Assembly: GCA_024640835.1 (NCBI GenBank) | Contig: JAHEEH010000108.1 | Location: 1 to 6,736 of the forward strand | Direction: 5' to 3' | Source of the DNA: Bacteroidota bacterium | GTDB taxonomy: Bacteria; Bacteroidota; Rhodothermia; Rhodothermales; UBA10348 | DNA: 6,736 nt | Part shown: piece by piece, positions 1 to 6,252 of the stretch | Layout: each line of letters begins with the position of its first letter | Numbering within the stretch: the stretch's first letter is position 1 | The notes under the pieces: generated by a model | Database searches by the model: none | Seen by the model: the letters and a program-made list of their open reading frames with translations, nothing else | Told to the model about the DNA's origin: nothing | Translations under genes and position numbers: made by a program

Positions 1-191
1 GCGAGATGGACTCGAACTTCGGCTCGCTCCTCTCCGTCTGGGACCGCCTGGGCCGCACCTTTCGGCTGGCGGGAATCCCGCGGGAGATCTCGTTTGGCGT
101 GGAACGGCTCGACTCGCCCGAGAACCAGACGGTCGGTGGCCTGCTGCGAATGCCCCTGCGGGCGACGGCGCGTACCGACGAGACGACCTGA
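1..191 (+). CDS. Sterol desaturase / fatty acid hydroxylase family protein, C-terminal end (5' truncated)
   Basis: Only the last 63 or so codons are present; the gene enters from the left edge, with the reading frame starting at base 3 and ending at TGA 189-191. The reading E-M-D-S-N-F-G-S-L-L-S-V-W-D-R-L-G-R-T-F matches the conserved C-terminal stretch of the sterol desaturase/fatty acid hydroxylase superfamily (typically D-x-N-F-G-x-x-L-x-x-W-D-R-L-F-G-T-F). These are membrane-bound di-iron enzymes that hydroxylate or desaturate lipids. The catalytic histidine clusters lie mostly upstream and are outside the window, so activity and substrate cannot be judged. The internal ATG at base 6 is a methionine inside the conserved region, not a start. 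The Nudix gene begins 4 bases after the stop, which suggests co-transcription. Family assignment rests on this one motif block. Confidence 0.8.
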   Translation, partial: EMDSNFGSLLSVWDRLGRTFRLAGIPREISFGVERLDSPENQTVGGLLRMPLRATARTDETT

Positions 192-195
192 GCGC

Positions 196-627
196 ATGCG
201 TCCCATCCGCAAAGTGAAGGCCGCCGGTGGGCTTCTCGTCCGCCGCAACCGCCAGGCGGCCGAGCTGCTCCTCATCCGCCGCAGGGGACTCTGGGACCTG
301 CCCAAGGGCAAAGCCAGGAAGAGCGAGTCCGCCCGGGCCTGCGCCGTGCGAGAGGTGTGCGAGGAGCTCGGGGTGGAGGGCGTACAGGTCCTGGCGCCAC
401 TCGGAACCACCCGTCACGACTACCGGGAGGACGGCGTCCACTTCGACAAGACGACGTCGTGGTTCCTGATGACCACCGACGCGACGGAGTTCGTGCCCCA
501 GGCGTCCGAGGACATCGACGCGGTCCGGTGGGTCGACCCTGACGAGGCGATCCGGCTCCTCGCCTTCGACACGCTCCGCGCGCTCGTGGCGACGCACAGG
601 GATCTCATCGCCGAAACGTCCGCATGA
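196..627 (+). CDS. Nudix hydrolase (MutT-like), 143 aa
   Basis: Compact single-domain Nudix protein. A perfect Nudix box, G-x5-E-x7-R-E-V-x-E-E-x-G-V, spans residues 38-60 (G38, E44, R52, E53, E56, E57, G59). The RE..EE glutamates are the Mg2+ ligands used to cleave nucleoside diphosphates linked to another group. The preceding W-D-L-P-K-G is the usual lead-in, seen in many diadenosine polyphosphate and NDP-sugar type members, but the box does not reveal the substrate. The frame is open further upstream to an ATG at base 94, but that part overlaps the desaturase gene and encodes an arginine/cysteine-rich peptide. The ATG at 196, 4 bases after the previous stop and just before the first beta strand (K-V-K-A-A-G-G-L-L-V), is preferred. 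No strong ribosome binding site precedes it, which fits translational coupling. The stop overlaps the next gene's start as ATGA (624-627). Probably cytoplasmic. Confidence 0.9.
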   Translation: MRPIRKVKAAGGLLVRRNRQAAELLLIRRRGLWDLPKGKARKSESARACAVREVCEELGVEGVQVLAPLGTTRHDYREDGVHFDKTTSWFLMTTDATEFVPQASEDIDAVRWVDPDEAIRLLAFDTLRALVATHRDLIAETSA

Positions 628-2432
628 GCCGCAGGAATCCGACCAGCGAGCCCGCGGCCGACCGACCGGCCCCCGACCGCCTCTGGGCGGCCCTGCGAAA
701 AGTGTTTGCGCTCGCCCGACCGTACCGCACGCGCCTTGGCGTCGCGATCGGGCTCACCGCTCTCGCCTCGGTCGTCTGGCTCGTGGTGCCGCTCGGCCTG
801 CGGACGCTCATCGACGCCGTGTTCGAGGACGGAAACAGGGGGCTTCTCAACCTGATGGCGGTCGGCCTTCTGGCCCTCTTTCTCGTGCAGGCGGCCGTGT
901 CCTTCGGGGGATCCTACCTCCTCGGAACCGCCGGCGCGCGCATCGTGACGGACCTGCGGCGGCGCGTGTTCGAGCACCTGAGCAGGCTCGACTTCGCGTT
1001 CTTCTCCCGCCAGCGCACCGGTGAGCTGACCTCGCGGCTCACCAACGACGTCGGTGCCGTGCGTGAGGCCGTCACCGGCGCTCTCGTGGAGCTCCTGTCC
1101 CAGACGCTCTCGCTCGTCGGCTCCCTGGGCCTCATGCTCGTTCTGAACTGGCGGTTGAGCGCCGTCGTCTTCCTCGTGGTGCCCGCCGTGACGCTGCTCG
1201 CCCGGAGGTTGGGCCGCGCGATGCGACGGTACGCGCGAACCGTCCAGGACCAACTGGCCGATACGACGGCCATCGCCGAGGAGGCCATCGCTGCCATCCG
1301 CGTCGTCAAGGCGTTCGCGCGCGAGGACCACGAGTCGGCGCGATACGGGGATGCCGCCGAGGCCCTCTTCGGCACGGAACGGCAACGAATCCTCGTTCGG
1401 GCGGGCTACGGGGCCGCCATCGGCGCGCTCTTCTTCTCGGCCCTGGTCGGGATCTTCTGGTTCGGCGGCACCGAGGTGCTCGCGGAGCGGCTGTCCGCCG
1501 GCGACCTGGTCGCGTTCCTCTTCTACGCGATGAACATCGCCCGGTCCGTGGGCGGGATGTCCAACCTGTACGCCACGTTCTCCAGTGCGACCGGCGCCAC
1601 CGAGCGCCTGTTCGACGTGCTGGACACCCAACCCGACATCCAGGATCGTCCCGGCGCGGAGTGGCTCGGTGCAGTCCGCGGGGACGTGCGTTTCCAGGAC
1701 GTGTCGTTCGCGTACGAGGCCGAACGCTTCGTCCTGCAGAACGTGACCTTCTCGGTCACCGCCGGCCAGACCGTGGCACTCGTGGGGCCCAGCGGCGCCG
1801 GGAAGACCACCCTGATGCATCTCATCCCGCGCTTCTACGACCCCACCGGCGGCGCCGTATCCCTGGACGGGGCGGATCTGCGCGAGCTGCGGGTGGAGTC
1901 CCTCCGGAAGTCCATCGCCGTGGTTCCGCAGGACCTGTACCTGTTCAACGCGTCGATTCGCGAGAACGTCCGCTACGGCCGCCTCGACGCGGATGACGGG
2001 GCTATCGAGGACGCCGTTCGCGATGCGAACGCGGAGGCCTTCGTCGACGCGTTGCCGGAGGGTATCGATACCGTGATCGGCGAGCGGGGCATCACGCTCT
2101 CCGGCGGCGAGCGCCAGAGGGTGGCGATCGCCCGGGCGTTGCTCCGCGACGCGCCCGTGCTGCTTCTCGACGAACCCACCTCCTCGCTCGACTCCGCGTC
2201 GGAGGCGCTGATCCAGGAGGCGCTCGACCGGTTGACGGCCGGCCGCACCACGTTCATCATCGCGCACCGGCTGTCGACGGTCCGCCACGCGGATCTCATC
2301 CTGGTCCTGGACCACGGTCGCGTCGTACAGTCCGGAACGCACGACTCGCTCATCGCCGCCGGTGGGCTCTACGCCGCGCTGGCCGCCCGCCAGTTCCGCG
2401 ACGAGCCGCCGATACCCGATCCCGTCGACTGA
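624..2432 (+). CDS. ABC exporter half-transporter (MsbA/lipid- or multidrug-type, fused TMD-NBD), 602 aa
   Basis: Full-length type IV ABC exporter half-transporter that would work as a dimer in the inner membrane. The N-terminal half carries about six hydrophobic helices (roughly residues 38-58, 73-100, 150-175, 177-195, 262-282, 290-312) and the family's conserved loop F-F-x-x-x-x-T-G-E-L-x-S-R-L-x-x-D (127-142). The nucleotide-binding domain is intact: A-loop Y364, Walker A G-P-S-G-A-G-K-T (388-395), Q-loop Q436, signature L-S-G-G-E-R-Q (492-498), Walker B with D516 and catalytic E517, H-loop H548. With all catalytic residues present, a homodimer could have two active sites. Related proteins export lipid A precursors, lipids, peptides or drugs; the sequence does not pick among these. 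Translation is probably coupled to the Nudix gene through the ATGA overlap. The stop lies 7 bases from that of the convergent peptidase gene, with no obvious hairpin-plus-T terminator between them. Confidence 0.95.
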   Translation: MSRRNPTSEPAADRPAPDRLWAALRKVFALARPYRTRLGVAIGLTALASVVWLVVPLGLRTLIDAVFEDGNRGLLNLMAVGLLALFLVQAAVSFGGSYLLGTAGARIVTDLRRRVFEHLSRLDFAFFSRQRTGELTSRLTNDVGAVREAVTGALVELLSQTLSLVGSLGLMLVLNWRLSAVVFLVVPAVTLLARRLGRAMRRYARTVQDQLADTTAIAEEAIAAIRVVKAFAREDHESARYGDAAEALFGTERQRILVRAGYGAAIGALFFSALVGIFWFGGTEVLAERLSAGDLVAFLFYAMNIARSVGGMSNLYATFSSATGATERLFDVLDTQPDIQDRPGAEWLGAVRGDVRFQDVSFAYEAERFVLQNVTFSVTAGQTVALVGPSGAGKTTLMHLIPRFYDPTGGAVSLDGADLRELRVESLRKSIAVVPQDLYLFNASIRENVRYGRLDADDGAIEDAVRDANAEAFVDALPEGIDTVIGERGITLSGGERQRVAIARALLRDAPVLLLDEPTSSLDSASEALIQEALDRLTAGRTTFIIAHRLSTVRHADLILVLDHGRVVQSGTHDSLIAAGGLYAALAARQFRDEPPIPDPVD

Positions 2433-2439
2433 ATTCCCG

Positions 2440-4941
2440 TCAGCGCAGCGGCATGAACACCGCGTTGCCGAACAGCATTCGGCCCTCGTACCAGAACGCC
2501 CGGTACAGCGGGTCGTCGGCAAGGTAGACCACCGCCCCGCGACCGATTTCGTCGACGCCGAACGCCAGCGTGTTCTCGAGTCGCGAAAACGCCTGGTACC
2601 CCACGAAGCCGCCGCGGCGCGAGTCCTTCTGGATCACGCCTACGTTCCACGCGCGCGCTCCGTCCAGGTACGAGTACGCCGCGGAGCCCAGCCGCAGGGT
2701 GAAGTACCCCCGGTCCAGGCCGAAGCCGAGCGGATGGGTCGCGTCGACCCGGGTGGAGAAGACCGCACCCGGCACGGATTCGACCAGGTCATCGCGCTCG
2801 CGATCGGCATACGCGCGCAGGGAGTCCACGTCGTCCTCCGTCCGCTCCATGCGCTCGAGGGCAAAGCCTTCCTTTCCGGCGAACACCGACAGGGCCTGCC
2901 CGACCGCGACGACGCGGCCGCCGCCCTCGACCCATCGCCTGAGCCGTCCCAGGCCTTCGTCGCCGAGGGCCTCGCGGTACGATCCGGACGGGAGGATGAG
3001 GACGTCGTAGTCCGAAAGCTCCACCGAGCCCAGGGACTCCGCCCCGATGCGCGTGACGGGATATCCGACCTGTTCGTCGAACCAGTGCCAGATTTCCCCC
3101 GTCGATGAAGAGTTCGTGCCCTCACCGAAGGCCATGGCGATGCGGGGCCTGCCCACGAAGCGTACCGTGCTCGACCCGAAATCGGAGCCCGACTGCACGA
3201 GGCCCGAGGCCACCGGCGTCACCACGCGACCCTCCGCGGACGCGGTCTCCGCGACGAGGTCGTCGAACCGGCTTCCCAGGCGCTCGTTGCCGGTCCTCGT
3301 GATCACGAGCGTTCCGGGCCCGTAGTCCGCGTCACCGGCGCGGAACGGCTCCGTCGCCGCGCGCACCGATACACCGGCGCGCAGGAGTCGCGCGAGGAGG
3401 CGCACGTCGGCCGGCGATGACCACGCGGCGACGTACGCGTACGCCCGGGCCGAGGGCGCAGGGCTCGCGGGAGCGGGTACGGTCCATACGCCGTCGGCCC
3501 GTATCGCCTCCGTGGTCGCCAGCGCGTCGATGCCGTACGCGTACGGAAGCGCCCAGGCCGTGATGTCGTACGTGGCGGAATCGGGAAGCGAGGGATCCGG
3601 CTCCATGAGCACGGAGGCCAGGACTCCCCGTGGCTGGTCGACGGAAACGACGAGGTCGCCGGGCACGAGGTCCACCGTGGTTTCCTTGCCAGACCGGAAG
3701 TCGTGACCCCGGACACGCCGCACCGTCTTCACGGTCCCGCTGCGGATCCCCAGCGCCGCCAGGTGCTGCTGGAGCGCGGCGAGACGGTCGTCTCCCGACT
3801 CCCCGCGCATCACGAAGGTCTTCCACTCCGTCGCCGGCTTCCCCGCCCCGTACCAGGCCTCGAACTCGGACACGACCCGCGGCGCCCGCCGCGCGGTGGC
3901 CTGGACGGTCGAGAGACTCGTCGCGTGGTGGTGGGCGATACGGGCGGCCAGGGTGAGCGTGTCGCCCTCGGCGGTCTCGATCCCGAGGCCCGCCCGGCCC
4001 GACCCACCCTGCTCGTAGGTCATGCCGATGGCGCCACCATACGTCGGATAGGTGTCGCCGTAGCCGGGGTAGAAGAGGTCGAAGCGCTCATGCGTGAAGT
4101 AGAGCCAGTACGAGGAGTCGAACCAGTCCGCGTGGTTCTCGCCAATCTCCTGCTGGAACTCCCGCTGCCAGTCCGTGACCACCGGGTGATACGGCTCCGC
4201 CGCCGGCGCGAAGTAGTACGGTTCGTCGACGCCCTGCTCGTGGAAATCCACGTGCACGTGGGGCATCCAGCGGTTGTACGCCGCGATGCGTGCGCGCGTC
4301 TCCTGCTGCGAGAGCCAGGTCCAGTCGCGGTTCAGATCGAAGTAGTAGTGGTTGGTCCTGCCTCCGGGCCATTCTTCCCGGTGCTCGACGGCCGCCGGAT
4401 CCGGGTCGGGGAAGGCCCCCACCGTGCGGTTGTACCAGGAAACGTATCGCTCCCGACCATCCGGGTTCAGGCACGGATCGATGACGACGACCACCGATTC
4501 CAGCCAGCCGCCGGAGTCGGGGTGATCCGGGCGTACGAGGTCGTACAGCACCTGCATCGACGCCTCCGTCGATACGGCCTCGTTGCCATGGACATTGTAG
4601 CTCAACCAGACGAGCGCCGGCACCGGACCCGTCGGGGCGCCGTCGACCTCGCCGACGAGACGCAGGTTGTCGAGCCGGATGTCTTCCAGGCGCTCGATGT
4701 GGTCCGGGCTTGCCACGAAGACCAGCTCCAGGGGACGCCCCTCGACGGAACGTCCGTACTCCTCCACGCGGACGCGGCCCGACGCCGATGCCACGTGCGC
4801 CACGTAATCCAGCACCCGGTGATGGGGAGTGAATCGCGTCCCGAGCTCGTATCCCAGGAATTCGGAGGGGGAACGGAGGGCCTGCGCGGAGGCGGCCACG
4901 GAAAGGGCCCCGAGGGTCAGGGCCAGGAAGAGGCGGCGCAT
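2440..4941 (-). CDS. Secreted M14-family zinc carboxypeptidase with C-terminal GATase1-like domain, 833 aa
   Basis: The N-terminus is a clear Sec signal peptide: R2-R3, a hydrophobic core, then A-A-S-A before Q20, so the mature protein should be periplasmic or secreted. An M14 peptidase domain covers roughly residues 35-345. The zinc ligands are H118 and E121 in N-V-H-G-N-E, then H234 in H-V-D-F-H-E-Q. E310 in M-T-Y-E-Q-G-G is the expected general base. The 113- and 76-residue gaps resemble those of carboxypeptidase A (124 and 74). N204-R205 in F-D-L-N-R-D-W match the substrate-carboxylate binding pair. A linker follows, and residues about 595-690 read like a class I glutamine-amidotransferase-like fold (D-Y-D-V-L-I-L-P-S-G, then R-W-V-E-G-G-G-R-V-V-A-V-G), but Q682 sits where a catalytic cysteine would be expected, so this part is probably structural or ligand-binding. 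Known domain, unknown substrate; peptide scavenging is a reasonable guess. It follows the GntR gene by 68 bases. No clear ribosome binding site precedes the start; the signal peptide decides it. Confidence 0.93.
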   Translation of the reverse strand: MRRLFLALTLGALSVAASAQALRSPSEFLGYELGTRFTPHHRVLDYVAHVASASGRVRVEEYGRSVEGRPLELVFVASPDHIERLEDIRLDNLRLVGEVDGAPTGPVPALVWLSYNVHGNEAVSTEASMQVLYDLVRPDHPDSGGWLESVVVVIDPCLNPDGRERYVSWYNRTVGAFPDPDPAAVEHREEWPGGRTNHYYFDLNRDWTWLSQQETRARIAAYNRWMPHVHVDFHEQGVDEPYYFAPAAEPYHPVVTDWQREFQQEIGENHADWFDSSYWLYFTHERFDLFYPGYGDTYPTYGGAIGMTYEQGGSGRAGLGIETAEGDTLTLAARIAHHHATSLSTVQATARRAPRVVSEFEAWYGAGKPATEWKTFVMRGESGDDRLAALQQHLAALGIRSGTVKTVRRVRGHDFRSGKETTVDLVPGDLVVSVDQPRGVLASVLMEPDPSLPDSATYDITAWALPYAYGIDALATTEAIRADGVWTVPAPASPAPSARAYAYVAAWSSPADVRLLARLLRAGVSVRAATEPFRAGDADYGPGTLVITRTGNERLGSRFDDLVAETASAEGRVVTPVASGLVQSGSDFGSSTVRFVGRPRIAMAFGEGTNSSSTGEIWHWFDEQVGYPVTRIGAESLGSVELSDYDVLILPSGSYREALGDEGLGRLRRWVEGGGRVVAVGQALSVFAGKEGFALERMERTEDDVDSLRAYADRERDDLVESVPGAVFSTRVDATHPLGFGLDRGYFTLRLGSAAYSYLDGARAWNVGVIQKDSRRGGFVGYQAFSRLENTLAFGVDEIGRGAVVYLADDPLYRAFWYEGRMLFGNAVFMPLR

Positions 4942-4984
4942 GGAGTGGCGGGTCGAAGAGCGATGGCGCGGAAGTTACGCCTCG

Positions 4985-4996
4985 ACGACCGGTCGT
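4985..4996. promoter_or_regulatory. 12-bp perfect palindrome in the GntR-peptidase gap (candidate operator)
   Basis: ACGACCGGTCGT is self-complementary over all 12 bases. It lies 43 bases upstream of the peptidase ATG and 13 bases beyond the GntR stop codon. The position would suit an operator controlling the peptidase, and the adjacent GntR-family protein would be the obvious candidate binder. It does not resemble the common GntR-family core GT-N-TA-N-AC. A palindrome of this length can also arise by chance at high G+C. There is no T-run after it, so it does not look like an intrinsic terminator. Confidence 0.25.
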
Positions 4997-5009
4997 ACCC
5001 CGTTCCGCC

Positions 5010-5852
5010 TCACGTCTCCGGGTCCTTCCGCTTGAACACCGTTTCGAAGTCCCGAATCGGCAGACCCTCGCCGTGTGAGCCCGGCTCGCGCTCCAGATCC
5101 AGCTCGTACGCGACGCGGTCACTGCGGTAGAACCGCTGCTGGAAGTAGACGCATCGCCCACCCTCGGCATACGTCACGCGCTCCACCAACAGCAGCGCCC
5201 GTCCCCACGGCACGCCGAGGGCCTGGCCGATTTCCGATGGCGCGTTCACGGCTTCGAAACGGAAACGGCCCCGCTCCATGGTGATGCCGAGGTCCCGCTC
5301 CAGGACCCGGTAGATGGTTTCGCGGCGCAGGTCGCGCCCCTCGAGGAGCTGGGCGTAGAACGGGGGAAGCCACGTCCGGTCGAACGCGACGGGTTCACCA
5401 TCGCCGAGACGGAGACGGTCCAGCCGCATCACGGGCGTATCCTCTTCCACGCCGAGTGCGGCGGCGATTCGGCCGGTCGCCGGCTCCATGGCGCGGCTTT
5501 CCACGCGAGACCCTGCCCGAAGGCCGGCGGCCTCCATGTCCTCCGAGAAATCGGTAAGACGCACCAGGCCCTGTCGAAGACGCTGGTCGCGAACGAAGGA
5601 CCCGAGGCCCTGCCGCCGGTAGATGAGGCCCTCGCCCTCCAGGGTCTGCAGGGCGCGGCGAACCGTGATGCGGCTCACGCCGAACCGGTCCCCGAGCCGG
5701 CTCTCCGACGGCAACTGGTCGTCCGCCCCGTAGTGGCCGCTTTCGATCCGCTCGCGAAGCCACGCGCTGACCTGTTCGTGCCGGGGGCTTCCCGTCCGAA
5801 GCGCGGTGTTCTGGTTGCTCATGGGCCCTGGTCGGTCCGGATTGCCTGTCAT
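5010..5852 (-). CDS. GntR-family transcriptional regulator, HutC subfamily (wHTH + UTRA), 280 aa
   Basis: Residues about 24-90 form a GntR winged helix-turn-helix, with the hallmark L-P-S-E (47-50), S-R-I-T-V-R-R-A-L (60-68) and wing sequence R-R-Q-G-L-G-S-F-V (79-87). Residues about 95-250 match a UTRA ligand-binding domain: the T-D-F-S-E-D-M entry (100-106), a D-R-x-x-x-x-x-x-P-V-x-x-x-x-x-x-x-P strand region near 145-163, and V-E-R-V-T-Y (223-228) before Y-F-Q-Q-R-F-Y-R (236-243). HutC-type regulators usually repress catabolic or uptake genes and are released by a small effector; the effector here is unknown. The first ATG (5852) is favoured because AGGTGA, a good Shine-Dalgarno match, lies 9 bases upstream. 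An ATG ten codons in, with AGGG just before it, is an alternative. The nearest downstream gene, same strand, is the M14 peptidase, its most likely local target. Confidence 0.93.
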   Translation of the reverse strand: MTGNPDRPGPMSNQNTALRTGSPRHEQVSAWLRERIESGHYGADDQLPSESRLGDRFGVSRITVRRALQTLEGEGLIYRRQGLGSFVRDQRLRQGLVRLTDFSEDMEAAGLRAGSRVESRAMEPATGRIAAALGVEEDTPVMRLDRLRLGDGEPVAFDRTWLPPFYAQLLEGRDLRRETIYRVLERDLGITMERGRFRFEAVNAPSEIGQALGVPWGRALLLVERVTYAEGGRCVYFQQRFYRSDRVAYELDLEREPGSHGEGLPIRDFETVFKRKDPET

Positions 5853-6064
5853 AACGGGGTGTCACCTGTATGGATCCTGAAGGGAGCGCCACCACGGCCG
5901 TGTCAGGGAATACCCGGGGCGGGCGGGCTGGGCCTGTCCAACGACGTCACCGGGACGTGGATGACCATCCATCCGGTAGACGGCTCGACGGTCCCGATCC
6001 CGAACACCTCGGTGACCAACACACTATCCACGGTCACGGTGATCGGCGGCGTCAGCATCTCGCT
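5853..6064. other. Stretch without a confident gene; coding-like in part (about 5903-6068), strand ambiguous
   Basis: No convincing full gene is present, yet 5903-6068 has strong G/C preference at one codon position, which usually marks coding DNA. Two readings share that position. On the minus strand, ATG 6058 to TGA 5903 gives 51 residues (M-L-T-P-P-I-T-V-T-V-D-S-V, later T-G-W-M-V-I-H). This is co-directional with and 50 bases upstream of GntR, but lacks a good ribosome binding site. On the plus strand, a frame ending at TGA 6066-6068 reads D-V-T-G-T-W-M-T-I-H-P-V-D-G and S-T-V-T-V-I-G-G-V-S-I-S-L, a beta-strand-like C-terminal tail whose frame continues antisense into GntR with no believable start. 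Either a small gene or the worn-down end of an older gene would fit. A 10-base palindrome CACGGCCGTG (5893-5902) also lies here. The promoter region of GntR should be in this stretch, but I see no good -35/-10 pair for it. Confidence 0.35.
5858..5867 (-). promoter_or_regulatory. Ribosome binding site of the GntR gene, overlapped by a short inverted repeat
   Basis: Read on the minus strand, AGGTGA (bases 5867-5862) matches the anti-Shine-Dalgarno complement and sits 9 bases before the ATG at 5852. This supports the longer start over the internal ATG at 5822. The same bases overlap a 9-base inverted repeat GGTG-T-CACC (5858-5866). A protein or RNA fold using that repeat would cover the ribosome binding site, which would be a simple autoregulation arrangement. 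The overlap itself is visible; its function is speculation. Confidence 0.5.
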
Positions 6065-6094
6065 TTGATCCGATCCGGTTCGTAGCGCTATACT
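6065..6094 (+). promoter_or_regulatory. Candidate sigma-70-type promoter for the small membrane ORF / DUF2892 pair
   Basis: TTGATC (6065-6070, 4 of 6 to TTGACA) and TATACT (6089-6094, 5 of 6 to TATAAT) are separated by 18 bases. Transcription would begin near 6101 and run into the small ORF at 6141 and the DUF2892 gene at 6253. TATACT stands out in such G+C-rich surroundings. The match is only to the general sigma-70 consensus, and some lineages that this DNA may come from use a different -7/-33 promoter. Confidence 0.45.
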
Positions 6095-6140
6095 GGAACA
6101 ACCCTGCGGCGTGCGTCCGTCCGATGGGCGGGGGCGCGTC

Positions 6141-6239
6141 GTGCTTTTCCACGTGAGCAAAGCCGCTCGACTCGCTTTCGCGTGCCTCCTGTGCCTTGCC
6201 GTCGCGGTGGCCGTCGGTCTCGCGGTAGAGTTGCTCTAA
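6141..6239 (+). CDS. Hypothetical single-pass membrane microprotein, 32 aa (start uncertain)
   Basis: Small open frame read from GTG at 6141 to TAA at 6237-6239, not matched to any family I recognise. After a short basic head (H-V-S-K-A-A-R) it is almost entirely hydrophobic: L-A-F-A-C-L-L-C-L, then A-V-A-V-A-V-G-L-A-V, ending E-L-L. This is one transmembrane helix with two cysteines, likely N-in by the positive-inside rule. Start choices are GTG 6111, GTG 6141 and GTG 6153 (which would begin M-S-K). A G-rich stretch GGGCGGGGGCG (6126-6136) before 6141 is the only hint of a ribosome binding site. Roughly three quarters of codons end in G or C, somewhat weaker than the neighbours. It lies about 40 bases after a promoter-like sequence and 13 bases before the DUF2892 gene, so it may be a co-transcribed microprotein, a leader peptide, or chance. 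Confidence 0.4.
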   Translation: MLFHVSKAARLAFACLLCLAVAVAVGLAVELL

Positions 6240-6252
6240 CGTTCCGGATTCC

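Noticed and set aside
94..195. N-terminal extension of the Nudix gene to ATG 94
   Set aside because: It would overlap the desaturase gene by about 100 bases, and the extra residues are arginine/cysteine-rich without resemblance to Nudix proteins; ATG 196 fits the domain start.
2433..2439. Bidirectional terminator between the convergent ABC and peptidase genes
   Set aside because: Only 7 bases separate the stops, with no hairpin plus T-tract visible on either strand; termination may be factor-dependent.
420..2522. A 700-codon open frame on the minus strand across the Nudix and ABC genes
   Set aside because: It is antisense to two genes with intact motifs, its translation is rich in arginine, glycine, glutamate and histidine with no fold-like pattern, and long antisense frames are common at this G+C.
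2362..3108. A 248-codon plus-strand frame overlapping the end of the ABC gene and the peptidase C-terminus
   Set aside because: It overlaps two confident genes and shows no motif; a compositional shadow.
4972..4977. A -10-like TAACTT (minus strand) before the peptidase gene
   Set aside because: No acceptable -35 hexamer at 16-18 bases; too weak to call a promoter.
3703..5130. A 475-codon open frame on the plus strand opposite the peptidase and the end of GntR
   Set aside because: Same reason: a low-complexity R/V/H-rich shadow of the M14 gene with no recognisable domain or ribosome binding site.
5893..5902. 10-base palindrome CACGGCCGTG as a second GntR operator
   Set aside because: Unlike the other palindromes in sequence, and perfect 10-mers of this kind are expected by chance every few hundred bases at this composition.
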